64,000 nt of DNA from Acanthamoeba lenticulata (Eukaryota > Discosea > Longamoebia > Acanthamoebidae), in the NCBI GenBank assembly GCA_002179805.1, contig NAVB01000082.1, positions 1 to 64,000 on the forward strand, given 5' to 3'. The notes under the pieces are model-generated. The model was not told the DNA's origin. It ran no database searches and saw only the letters and a program-made list of their open reading frames with translations. Below, piece by piece: positions 30,254-40,629 of the stretch; the first letter of the stretch is position 1, and each line of letters begins with the position of its first letter. The translations under genes and the position numbers were made by a program.

Positions 30254-33094
30254 TTACAATTCGTCGTCACCGGCAGAGGCGAGGCCATCGGCAGGACTGA
30301 AGTTGATCGAATTGCGTCCTGCGCGCAACCTCCTTTTTTTCGCCCAGCCCAAGGCCACGATGACAGCCGTGATACCAATGACGGTTACCACCGCCACAGG
30401 AACTGCCACAGCCACAGCAATCATCCACCTCTGGTCATCGCCCGTAGATGAACGCGGCTTGACAAGGACTCCAAAGTCTGCACAGTCATGCCAAGCATTA
30501 GTCTGCATCATTCAAGCACTTGTGCAGGCGGTTGAGAGGTACATGGTCCTGGAGGTAGTACCAGGATCATGGATGAGCGTGGACGAGTTGAAGTAGGGGA
30601 AGCGCAGCACCAGTTCGGACGTCCCCGTGTTCACGAGGCTCTCCGTACAGACGACCGTCGTCGTCACGGGGCTCGCAGCGTCGTCCGAGTGACGGTGGAC
30701 CACTTCGGCGATGTTGAGCACGCGAATGGTGGTCTCCACTTGGCCGCCGTGCTGCCCGAGCAGCTCGTATACCGTCACTCTGCCTGACATGTCCAGATCG
30801 TCGGCTGCAGTGAGAGACCTGGCCGAGGCGAACGGCGGATCGATAGTGAAGGCCACTTCGAGAGAGTGTGACCACCACTGCCGTGGCATTGCCTGGGAAC
30901 AGAGGCATCGCAAGAACGAACTGTTGGTCCGAGTTGTTGAGCATGTCTGCGGGTGGAGACACGCGCCACTTGCCCTCGAGGACAGCGCTCTGAACCACCG
31001 AGCCGTTGGGCGCCACCTCGTTGAGCCGCGGAAACGTGTAGCCCACCGAATAGTCCTCCGAGAACGACAACGACTCTCGCGCCGACCTGTCCGCTGGCAG
31101 TATGCTGAACTTGGGACGCAGCTGATTGAGCTCCAGGAGAAAGGGAATGGAGGCTGAGGCATTGGAGAAGAGCGACGTCGATGGTAGGATGGCAAAGTCG
31201 ACCACCGAGCCAGAGGCAGCACGCAGAAATTCTGGCGAGGCCTCTAGCGAAAGGCTGCCATAGACCCCGGCTGCAGTGATGTTCCGCTCTAGGACGCGCA
31301 GTTCGATCACACTCGATTCCGTGGCGTCTAGATACGTAAGCCTTGAGCCAAGCGCCTTATGACAATGAACCAGTGGGGGCGTCGTACCAGGAGGGAAGTA
31401 GAAGTGTGACGCGTTCGTGGTGAGTGTGTAGTCGCCTCCAAGCGCATGGAACGGTGCCACTGTTCCGCGAGATTCTGCGAAGCCAGGGAATGCTTTGGCG
31501 CGCACATAGAGCGGCTGTTCTCTCGACACGTACTGATCGACGAAGGGCGTGATGAATTCCAGAGACACCACCGGGAGGAAGGTGACCTCTGCGCAGTCGT
31601 CACCTATGCACCAATGTTTGCTTGAGTTGTGCTCGATAATGGTGGTGCTGGCTGCGTCGATCGCCACGTGGCCTTGCTGATTCCAAAGACCAGGACCAAA
31701 CATAAAGATGCCCCACACTGAAACGCCTGGATCATGGAAGATCATGGTGGGTCTGAATGCTGATGAAAGACAGGACAGCCTCATAACTTACCTCCACCAC
31801 TGATGTCGATGTGCACCAGACCCTTTTGCACCCAATAGACAGTCGACCCGCCCGAGAAATCGACGCCTGAAAGGACAACAGTGATATACAAGCCACATTA
31901 ACCCAGCAAGGCCTTGATGAAGTTGTTGACATACCGGTAACAGACGAATCAACGTTGGCGGTGATATTGACATCCCCTGTTTGCAACCACATGAAGGACC
32001 CTTGAGCGCCTGTCGTGCGCACAGCTGCAGGAGAAAAGAATTAATTCCCATGCGCAGGCGGGCGCTGCGCTCATCACATGTGGTAAAACCCACATTTGGT
32101 CACGGTAGGTACCTACAAACAAGTGATTCGGGAGGCCCTCTGAATCGAGGACGAAAGTTGCTGCCCCGGTTTGGTTCCACACCACATTCTCGGTGTTGGG
32201 CTGGATAGTCACACCTACCACAAGGAGTGGTAAACATCTCAATTTCAGCACCCACCCATATGCTTGTACGCACCCAAGTGGTAGGGTGGCAGGCCAGGAG
32301 ACACTAAAAAGGTCGCATTTCCCTCCTGATGCCATGAGGCATTGCCCTGCAATGCGACACCATGAATTCCACCAACAAAGCACTCAAGTTCGCCCCGCTG
32401 AATCCAGCTTCCGTTGGCGACGAGGATGCTTGATAACGAGTCTTCGCTAAACACAGCTCTCACGGAAACATCTCCCAGTTGGACCCAAGTCCCTTTCTCT
32501 GCCACTTCGATGCCTGTGTCCCCTCAAGTTTGGGCATCGTCATGAGTCAGTCAAGTCGAAAAAGTCCAATAACAGTAGGAGCGTACCAGCGTTGTGCAGC
32601 TCAAACGTCCCTGTGGTGGTCACAGAGGCGGCTGCCCGTATGCTCAGCCACCGCCCAGTGCCGTTGATTACCACCACCCCGCCGTCCTCCAAAGCGCTGG
32701 GGGCGGGGCTGCAACGTTAGTGAGAGCAATTGGTTTCATAGGCAAGCAGAAGAAGAAGGTGTCGTACTTGAGGGCGAGAGGCTTGGTCACGTTGGCCCAG
32801 GACTCGTTGTACAAGCCCCCGTGGATATTAATCGTCGCATGCGGTTGTGCTGCGGAAATTGCCTCGCCGACCGTCGTGTATTCACACGTCGAGCACACCT
32901 CAAGGACCGCATTTGCTTCGACCCTGTAGATGGGTAGCCAGAAAGGTGTTGGTAACCCAGCCTTGGAGAATAACGCCACAAGAGGCTCCGTACATTAGCG
33001 ATTGGGAGGAGAAGGAGCAGACGCAGACGAGTGCCATCAGAAGTATCGAGGCCTTAGTGAGGCCCCGTGCTTGTCGGGCTAGAGGTGAGTGCAT
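30254..33094 (-). CDS. Third surface-protein paralogue, single-pass type
   Basis: Multi-exon minus-strand gene. ATG 33094 starts a leader with core SILLMALVCVCSFS. An exon at ~32925-32765 encodes VCSTCEYTTVGEAISAAQ and INIHGGLYNESWANVT, matching the pectin-lyase-like start of the two paralogues. Short repeat exons follow (VAEKGTWVQLGDVSVRA, GNASWHQEGNATFLV, NVVWNQTGAATFVL, GSFMWLQTGDVNITA, PGLWNQQGHVAIDA) near 32480, 32330, 32170, 31985 and 31690. A ~400-residue ectodomain with many N-x-S/T sites comes next, then a TM helix (MIAVAVAVPVAVVTVIGITA) with basic stop-transfer KKRRLR and a short tail to the stop at 30254. One frame change sits in the CT-run near 30868. Confidence 0.6.
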
Positions 33095-33099
33095 CTCGG

Positions 33100-34060
33100 C
33101 TGTGTGACCGAGTACTTGTTGCGCGACGGAAGTAAAAAGGTCAGTGCAGCCTTAGAAAGACGCGCCAAGGGCAAAAAGCATAAGCAAAGCCAAGCCAGTA
33201 AAAACAGGGAACTGAAAGATGTGGACGCTGGCAGGTTTGGTGCCGCGGATCGAACTGTGGCGCCAGGCTCGACACATCCTGGGGGTGCGTGTGTGTCTGC
33301 TGGCCGGTCCAAGTGCCCCGTCTGCTTCGGTGGGGGTGCGGATAGGACGCGCCGGCGCCAGCGGTGCCAGCCGGCTGGTTCGAGCGACTCTGGAAGGCAA
33401 GGCCGCTGCCTCGCCAGCCTACCTCTCCTACACGACCGCCATTGGCGTCACTGCCGAGAGAGGCCCCAGTGGCGTCGCCGACAGGGAGATAGCACTGCTG
33501 GTGCAAGTCGTCTCTCCCGGTAGCGATGAGGTCATCTGTGCGGCGCCATTGCTCCTCGAAGGTCTTTTCGCCCTCTTTAGTTCTCATCTCCTCCTCCAGC
33601 CTCTTCTTTCTCACCCTCTTCCAAACACATTCTAGGCTGCCGCCTGGGATTGGAGGTGCCCACGAGCCGCCAGGGCAGCGCAAAGTCGCTGGGCACCTCG
33701 GCAGTGCCTTCGCCTTGAGAAAACGGCACCTCGGCGGACCGGCGACCTGGGCAGATGAGCGGCCACCCGAGCGCCGGGATAGCCTCAGAGATCAGGCACC
33801 CGGCGCAACGGAAATTATGATACTGGCGGCAGGTTCAAACTGCACTTTGACACACAGCGCGGTTGAGAGTAACTTGATTATCCTCATTGCGAGGGCGTCT
33901 TGCAACTGGGGCTCCATTCCAAGGGTCGGTCATGCCAGACCGATAGATTCGGATCCTCGACCTTGGCCTCGATCAATGACGAGACCCTCCACAGACCATG
34001 CCAAGAGGACACCATTCGCTCTTCTCTGTTGATGAACTCTCGGCTGTACATGTTAGGATT
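33100..34060. other. Intergenic, no gene recognised
   Basis: GC-rich, with long but domain-free frames on both strands. It probably contains the upstream region of the surface gene and the 3' flank of the methyltransferase. Confidence 0.35.
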
Positions 34061-34067
34061 TGGTGGC

Positions 34068-35033
34068 CTAGTGGGTGTAGTTGGTGATGATGAGGTGCGT
34101 GGAACAGGCCACCTGCTGATTGCGCTTCATGTTGTAGTTTTTCGCATAGGCCGCCCTCACGTAGCCACGGTAGAGTTCGCGCATCAGCGGCGAGTCGGCC
34201 ACGATCAAGAGGCACCGCGCCCGCGACTCCTCAAACAGGTTGAACAGGGTCTCGTGTTCGCGTCGGCCAAACTGCTCCTCGCCCTGGACTCGAGCGCCGG
34301 GGTAGTGATCGAAGCCCATGTAGGGAGGGTCGAGAAAGAGGAAGGCTTCCGGGGAGTCACAGTGCTCGCCCATGGTGTCCTCGAACGATGACAGCAGCAC
34401 TTGGCTGCGCCCAAGAAGGCTCGCATAGGCGGGGTCCAGCAGCCGAGAGCACGAAGGCACGCGGCCGTTGGCCGTGCGGTTCCAGCCAGTATTGAAACGG
34501 CCCCACCGGTCGTACTGGTCGATGCCGCGGAAGCACGTCTGGCGCAGGTAGTAGAACCGAAAGGCTTCGAGAAGCGGCTGCCCGCCAGTTACGAGAGCAT
34601 CGCGAATGTAGAGGTAGTTGGCCTCTGTATTGGGGTATTGCTCCACGAGAGAGGCCAGACGGGGTCCTCGGCGTGCCTGCACCTGCTGGTAGAAGTTGAT
34701 CACCAGCGGATTGGCGTCAGCGACGACACTGGCTCCCGGATGGTTGAGGTGAAAGTAGGTGGCGCCACCACCAACAAAGGGTTCCACGTAGAGGTCAAAC
34801 TCGCCGCGCTCGGGGATGAACGGCGCATAGTGCTTGATCTCTGTCCGCTTGCCTCCCGGGTAGCGAAAGAGAGGTGCCAAGGAGCGCTGCAGGCGTTCCT
34901 GCTCAAACGAGCCCCAAGGCCCAGTTGACGGAACCGACCAGGTGTCGACACCGATGGCTTGGTACGGTATATCGTAGGCGGTTCTGCCGCTGTTGCTGCC
35001 TGCCAGTGGCGCGATGGCGCTCCAGTGGCGCAT
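34068..35033 (-). CDS. DNA N6-adenine methyltransferase, D12 (Dam-like) class
   Basis: Uninterrupted 321-codon frame from ATG 35033. It shows all D12-class landmarks in order: PLFRYPGGKRTEIKHY (the K/R-x-x-G-G-K SAM-binding start), YVEPFVGGGATYF (F-x-G-x-G SAM motif), ADANPLVINFYQQV (acidic residue plus N), a target-recognition part with YYLRQTCFRGIDQYDRWGRF and NTGWN, then FLFLDPPYMGF (DPPY catalytic motif) and a closing LLIVADSPLMRELY, KRNQQVACSTHLIITNY. The enzyme transfers methyl from SAM to adenine N6 in DNA. This class is typical of bacteria, phages and large DNA viruses, not of nuclear METTL4/MT-A70 adenine methylases, so acquisition by transfer is likely. No introns. The ~40-residue N-terminal extension may be an artefact of the upstream ATG. 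Confidence 0.92.
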   Translation of the reverse strand: MRHWSAIAPLAGSNSGRTAYDIPYQAIGVDTWSVPSTGPWGSFEQERLQRSLAPLFRYPGGKRTEIKHYAPFIPERGEFDLYVEPFVGGGATYFHLNHPGASVVADANPLVINFYQQVQARRGPRLASLVEQYPNTEANYLYIRDALVTGGQPLLEAFRFYYLRQTCFRGIDQYDRWGRFNTGWNRTANGRVPSCSRLLDPAYASLLGRSQVLLSSFEDTMGEHCDSPEAFLFLDPPYMGFDHYPGARVQGEEQFGRREHETLFNLFEESRARCLLIVADSPLMRELYRGYVRAAYAKNYNMKRNQQVACSTHLIITNYTH

Positions 35034-36180
35034 CTCTCAAGGTGGAGCGGGTGCAGCACGGGCGTCCTTGACTTTAAGGCCGCAGGTATTCTCACGCTCG
35101 TCTCACGAGCGCTGCAGCTGCAGGGCCAGGAGGTGGGGTCATCACGCTGTAGCGCCTTCCCGTGACTGTGGCAGAGTGCGACCGGCCTACCTCACCTCAT
35201 TGGTTAGTCGCCTCTGGCGGTGCCACCAGATCTCTGGCACCGGTCCCGTGGGGCTTCCACAGTGGCGAGAAGATTCTCAGCACTGACATCACATCGAGCG
35301 TATGGTCGTTCGCAAGAGTACAACGATTGGAGAAGAGCCCAAAACTGACTGACCCGCTGCGTCATCGCTCTGTTTGATCTTCACGTGAAGTCCCTCAGAA
35401 GTAATGCTTCAAACAACTGCCACTCTCCTCTGCTTCACTTCTACCTCTCATTGCGATAACACGACAATGCTGGGCTCTACGGCAACGTGAGGCGATGGCG
35501 AGGGGAAAAAATGCAAGCGTCTCCTTGCTTGGCCAGGAAGGGTGTGAGGTGTGCGCACGGCAAAGGTCAATACTGTAACTCTAGCGGTTTCTGTGGCGGT
35601 CAAGCGGCCAAGCCACACAAGTGGCATGATGACCTGTTGGACCTCGCCTGAGACCACGGCTGAGTTGCCCTCATAGGTTGAGTCTCTTTTTGATCATGGT
35701 CCGCTGCAGAAGGCACACCCAATGCGGGGATCCGGAAGCAATCCCCAGGCACATGCCACAACGCTCAGAGAGTGGGGAGTTCACCTCAGTTGGTAGTTTG
35801 ATGAGGTCTCACACCAAGTGCGTTGTAAAGGCTTGGTGTGCTCAAGTTGCACAACTAGCACCATGCAGGTGGCAGTGGTCGCATTTCAGTCCATCGCTCA
35901 CTGCATGTCCACGTTCTGCTCTATGTACTAGGTTGATCTCTCCCTGGACTCCACCATGGTGAGCTCATGGGGCAATATGACCCAGAAGCCTGAGAACCAA
36001 ACCCTCAACCCTTAGTTGTGGTCCTACCTTGGCAGGAGGACATCCGTGGCATGAGCCCCCAGCAGGAGCCGCACATTTTAGTGGAGAAAATGCCCTCTTT
36101 GTGAGGTTCCACTTTGAGCATGCTACATGTAGGTGCCATCTCTGGAGGCGTCCGCACAGGTGTAGGAGAAACGCTTCTCA
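35034..36180. other. Intergenic, no gene recognised
   Basis: No supported coding sequence. 35.68-36.15 kb resembles the low-GC transposon debris seen elsewhere in the window. Confidence 0.35.
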
Positions 36181-36181
36181 T

Positions 36182-36234
36182 TACACGGCAATGCTGGGCT
36201 CCTATTCCTACCTTAAGGCCCCGTTCTAGTGTTT
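36182..36234 (+). repeat. Left inverted repeat arm
   Basis: 53 bases, exact complement of 36674-36726. Confidence 0.9.
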
Positions 36235-36287
36235 TGCCGGTTGGCCGACTTCGAAGTTCTTTTCTGGGCAAAAACCAGGCAAACGCT

Positions 36288-36326
36288 GGAATTCCGAATA
36301 TCGTTGCGCAACGATATTCGGGAATC
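36288..36326. repeat. Palindrome with GATATCG-type arms, copy 1
   Basis: Near-perfect hairpin centred on GTTGCGCAAC with arms CCGAATATC and GATATTCGG. The same hairpin and ~40 flanking bases recur inverted at 47852-47891. Confidence 0.85.
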
Positions 36327-36673
36327 CTTTGATACCTTCATATATCCAGACATTTATTAATCGTTTGAAATCCCTTTTCTTCTTCAATAAATAAATAGTC
36401 ATTTTTTTTAAAAAATCCAAATGGAAAAGCTACGACGTAGCCCAAAGAAGGATCGGCTCTGCTTCATTCACCGCCGCCTATCCTTCCTCCATCGACGTCG
36501 TCATCACACCATCACCATAATCATCAAGTGCCGCAGCTGACGTCGTAGTCTTTTAATCTAAATGCTGAATAAAACAAACAGGCGCATCTTCTTACCTAAT
36601 TTCTTTAACCAAAATGTTTACGAAATTTATTCTGAAACAATAAACGAAATTGGGGAAGCCAAACCAATCGGGT

Positions 36674-36726
36674 AAACACTAGAACGGGGCCTTAAGGTAG
36701 GAATAGGAGCCCAGCATTGCCGTGTA
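36674..36726 (-). repeat. Right inverted repeat arm
   Basis: 53 bases, exact complement of 36182-36234. Confidence 0.9.
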
Positions 36727-36729
36727 GCG

Positions 36730-37310
36730 TAGGTCCGCGGAAGGGGCTGGGTTGTGCTGCGGGTAGGGGCAAATTGGAAGAGAGGAGGCATTCCTTTTTA
36801 TACGTGAGCGGCGCTCCGCGCTCGTGCGAAGACCTGGAGCACCTGGAACAGCCAAAAAAAAAAAGCAACAAAATCCGCCAGCCAATGGGGACGAGACTGA
36901 GGGCGAAAAGCAAGGCCTCCCCCCCTTGCTCTTCCCTGCCCAGGGTGAAATAAAAAGCCGCTTTGCAATAAAAGTAAAAACCGGCTCAAATCATCGACCA
37001 ATGTTGCGAGACTAGCGGCGAAAAAGCAAGCCCTTCAGTGTGTGAGGGCCTTTGGCGCTGCCGGCGAGAGCGCCTCTGTAATCAAAATGAATCTCAGTGT
37101 TGGCACAGATTTGAATTTTCAATCAATAGCATCAGTTAACCTGACATCTCTCTCGAACTGGCACCAGTTTCGCAGATGGCCTGCACAGTAATCTGTAGCA
37201 GTGTGGCCTGTGCGAGGTTATTGTGGCCAAGCCCACCTAATGCCTAAAATGGGGCAGAGGGCCAGGGTGATGGTGGGGAGGCAAGCCCAACATCTTGCCT
37301 CCAGACTCAG
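36730..37310. other. Intergenic
   Basis: No gene seen. AT-rich to mixed sequence before the second topoisomerase fragment. Confidence 0.35.
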
Positions 37311-37311
37311 G

Positions 37312-39060
37312 GAGGCATGAGATACGGCGTGTTTCCACTCAAAGGAAAAGTGTGCAACGTGAGCGGAATGAATGCCGACAAAATTGGAAGTAACGAGGAG
37401 CTGAGCCAGCTAGCCAATGACGGACACGGCTCTTCTTCTTCTTCTTCTTCAAGGGAAAGAAGTCAGAGAAGAAGAAGAAGAAGAAGAAAAAGAAGAAGAA
37501 GAAGACAAAGAAGGGAGCACAACAACAGCCACAACGCAAGGCAGCCAATGACAGGAAGGACTGGATCAACAGCTGTCAGGTTTGCTGCCAGCCCGCCCTT
37601 CTCTTCTTTGTCGGTTGAGATCTGACCAGTCTTGTATTACCTCGGACCAATGTCACCTACAGCCGGGCTCCTACATCGATTACCCGAGGCCCAAGATCTC
37701 GTACTCGGACTTTGTCAACAAAGAGCTCATCCACTTTGCCATAGACGACTGCCACCGATCCATTCCTTCGCTCATCGATGGACTAAAGCCCAGCCAACGC
37801 AAGATTCTTTTCACTTTACTCACGCGGTGCCCCAACGAGGAAGTCCGCGTGGCGGCGCAGCTGAGCGGCTTGGTGTTGCTGCACGCGGCCTACACCACGG
37901 AGAAGAATCGCTGAACAAGGCCATCACCGGGATGGCCCAAGACTTTGTGGGATCCAATAACATCAACCTGCTCCGCCCCATTGGCAGTTTCGGCAGCCGG
38001 CTTCAGGGTGGCCAAGACTGCGCTAAGGCGAGGTGCGACCTTCCCCCTCCCCGTCATCGGGCATCAGGAACTAATAATTTCGTTCGTCGTTTGACTCGGC
38101 AGGTTTATCCACACCACACCCGCCTGAGCGGGATAACCCGTTTTATTTTCCACCCCGACGACGACAAGATCCTTCCTTACCTCCAAGACGACGGATCGCT
38201 AGTAGAGCCACGCTTCTACGTGCCTGTGATCCCCATGATCCTTGTCAATGGGTCCCTCGGGATAGGCACTGGATGGAAGTCAGACGTGCCTAGCTACCGG
38301 CCAGCCGACATCGTGAATACCATCCGGCGCTGGTTGAAAGGCCGAAAATGCCAAGAGATGGTGCCCTGGTACCGCAACTTTGAGGTACCTGGAACATTCT
38401 TGGCAGCACAGAAAATACAGAAGCGCTAAATTCTGCTCGCTACCGTGCCCAGGGTTCGATCACATTCGAACCGAAAGACGCGCGCTACAGAACCAGCGGA
38501 TGCTGCGAAAAGCTCCCGGACAAACGGCTGCGGATCACGGAGCTCCCCATCGGTAAGTGGACGCAGGTATACAAGAATGACTTGATCAAGATGACAAAGC
38601 CACCTGACAAGACGGCTGCGACAGTCGTGGTATCGCTTAACGTTCTCCATGCCCGATACAACCACTCGACCTCTGATTTGTGTATTTCTATCCTTTTTTA
38701 CTGGCACAGGATTTTACCGAGCATCATACCGACACGAAAGTGCTTAATTGTGACGCTGACCGACGAGGCCGCCAAGTGGATCAAGAAGAAGTTTAAACTG
38801 TGCACCTACCTCCGCACAACGAGCATGCACCTCTTTAATCGAGAGGGGCGCATAGTACTCTACGAGTCTACCAACGAGATTATGATCTGCGGGGGCTCAC
38901 AAGTGATCCCGATGCGGACGACGGCTACGACTACCTCTTGGACTTGCCCATCCGCCAATTCACCAGGGATAACGTACGCGCCTCCACCAACCGTGCCTTG
39001 AGAGAGACCCTTATCTATATCTCGCGTCCACACAGGTGTCCAAGTTAAAGACAACGTCTT
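37312..39060 (+). pseudogene. DNA topoisomerase II fragment, copy 2 (decayed, active-site Tyr to Phe)
   Basis: Starts within TOPRIM (RYGVFPLKGKVCNVSGM, NEELSQLAND), is interrupted by a (CTT)n/(GAA)n tract, then continues with the primase/winged-helix part (YIDYPRPKISYSDFVNKELI, SIPSLIDGLKPSQRKILFT), a one-base loss at ~37893 in the AAYHHGE motif, FVGSNNINLLRPIGSFGSRL, intron 38033-38102, then RFIHT where the family has R-Y-I. A two-base insertion follows. Later parts: FHPDDDKILPYLQDDG, VIPMILVNGSLGIGTGWKSD, LRITELPIGKWTQVYKN, YDYLLDLPIRQFTRDNV. At least three frame breaks; inactive. It overlaps copy 1 only partly, so the two may be remnants of different paralogues. Confidence 0.85.
37433..37512. 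repeat. Inverted trinucleotide tracts (CTT)n and (GAA)n
   Basis: About six CTT units at 37433-37450 followed, 20 bases later, by a long GAA/AAGAAG run to ~37512; the two can pair as a hairpin. It sits at the join between the TOPRIM piece and the winged-helix piece. Confidence 0.7.
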
Positions 39061-39560
39061 GAGCTCTCGCTCAGAGAACCAGCAGCGTGTGCACACCGGC
39101 TTTTGATCTTAGGGTTAGGTTATCAAAAGCAATTGCACTAATTGTACAACTAAGTGGGGGTGTAGACTTGCATGAGCTTGAGGGATTTGTCAGCGTCCTC
39201 TGTAAGCATGTTGACATCACCCACTGGGTGGCGAAGGTTGTCTTCAGTGAAGGGCATGGAGAGCAGGCACTCCACCCTCAGGATTCACATGCAGGCTCCA
39301 ATTGGACAACCTTAACATCTTGGCTTGCTGCTCCCATTGCTCCAGCCGCAGCCGCCGCACGTACCCTCCCTCCTCATCCTTCTCAGTGGCCACCGCGCCC
39401 TCTCCCTTGATGCGGGTGGGGTACAGGCTGTCAAAGCCGAGGGGCACTCTCTGGCCTCAGTGGCAGATGTGGATAACCCTAGCAATCCCCTCCCGCCTGC
39501 AAGAGACTCCACTGGACCTCAATCGCTTTTGGGCACAACAGAAGTCTCCAATCAGTTCAC
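39060..39560. other. Intergenic
   Basis: No gene recognised between the topoisomerase remnant and the GTPase pseudogene. Confidence 0.35.
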
Positions 39561-40596
39561 CTACCCCACACTTACTCGCCCATCAGGCAATGATCTTACA
39601 TGAAGAAACGATGTCCAAGGAGCTCCTGTGGCCACTTCTGCTGACGCCGACCTGCAGCACCAGCTTGACACCGTCGCACAAATATTGGCGCTGTGTGAAC
39701 ACAGACACGAACGTAGGGGCAACACAATGACATGAGTGAGTGAGTGAGTTAAGGTCATCAGAGGTGATGTGCCAAGAGCGGGTGAGCGTCATGTGACATG
39801 CACGCATGCTCATGTCGATGTACGCCTGGGATCTGCACCTCAAGTCGTCAATGGCGATGCACATCAGGAAGCAGTCCGCCTGCGGATACGACAGAGACGC
39901 AGCCGGTCATACCTGCCACCACAGCACAACGCATCAGACTCCAGTCAATGCGAGAGAGAGAGAGAGAGAGAGCGAGAGACGGCGCACTTGAACTGGCCGG
40001 CAGTGTCCCACACAGCGCGACGCTAACTTGGTTGCCGCCCACATCTATGGTGGCCGTCCACTCATCAAACACTGTCAGTATGTACTCGACGCCGTCGGGG
40101 GACCAGCCCAGCGTGGCAAAGGCGAGCAGTAGCAAGGTCTTGCCCACCGCGCCCGACCTGCGGCGACCTTGCACATCGACGGCGCCCGGGGCGGGCAGCC
40201 GCACCCGGTTGAGGTAGTGGTCCTGCACTTCCTGCATGCTCTGCAGGTGGCCCGCGTTGGCCTGCAGCTCCCTCACGTACGTCACGTAGAGTCGTTTGTA
40301 GTCAAATATCTCGGTCGCCCTCTCGTTGTCGTCCGTGCTCTTGGCCTCAGCCTCGGCGTGGCGCGGGTAGTGCGCGGTGAGGTCCACGCACCAGACGACT
40401 GATGATCTGGCACCATATCACCTGCGAGTTGGCGGCCTCTTGCCACGCGAGAGACCATGGCGCACCGCCCAAAGTCGCGCTCGTCGGTCAAGAAGCCAAG
40501 CACGTTCACGAGTACGTCGAAGCCAATCCCTTGCCACACGTAGTCGGCTTTGGTGCGCATACCAAAGACGTCCGGTTGCGGTCTCAGCTTGAACAC
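39560..40596 (-). pseudogene. F-box / Rac-like GTPase fusion, pseudogene
   Basis: On the minus strand: an F-box (GFDVLVNVLGFLTDERDFG, RCAMVSR, then in another frame WQEAANSQVIW) at ~40530-40415; a linker (IFDYKRLYVTYVRELQANAG); then a Rho/Rac-type GTPase: SGAVGKTLLLLAF (P-loop GxxxxGKT), YILTVFDEW (switch I), a frame change, WDTAGQFK (switch II DTAGQ), an intron-like CT-run, YDRLR then in another frame YPQADCFLMCIAIDD. At least three frame breaks separate motifs that belong together, so it no longer codes. F-box proteins feed substrates to SCF ubiquitin ligases; fusion with a Rho GTPase domain is unusual outside amoebae. Confidence 0.7.
39944..39976. repeat. (GA)n microsatellite
   Basis: About 12 GA units, lying in the probable intron of the GTPase pseudogene between DTAGQ and YDRLR. 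Confidence 0.8.
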
Positions 40597-40629
40597 GGTG
40601 AAGCAACGCTGGCGGCCCGTGGTTGACCG

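Larger units (their letters stand above)
36182..36726. mobile_element. MITE-like element with 53-bp perfect terminal inverted repeats
   Basis: 36182-36234 and 36674-36726 are exact reverse complements over 53 bases (outer end TACACGGCAATGCTGGG, inner end CGTTCTAGTGTTT). The ~440-base interior is AT-rich and non-coding and holds a ~39-bp palindrome near the left arm. TTAA occurs symmetrically inside both arms next to GGCCCC, so the true element may be the inner GGCCCC...GGGGCC part flanked by TTAA. No transposase inside. Confidence 0.75.

Noticed and set aside
33089..33683. Overlapping Arg/Gly-rich frames on both strands
   Set aside because: No family, no splice logic, composition expected of GC-rich non-coding DNA.
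37312..39060. Joining topoisomerase copies 1 and 2 as one split gene
   Set aside because: They overlap in the TOPRIM and active-site parts and differ there (Tyr versus Phe), and lie 35 kb apart.
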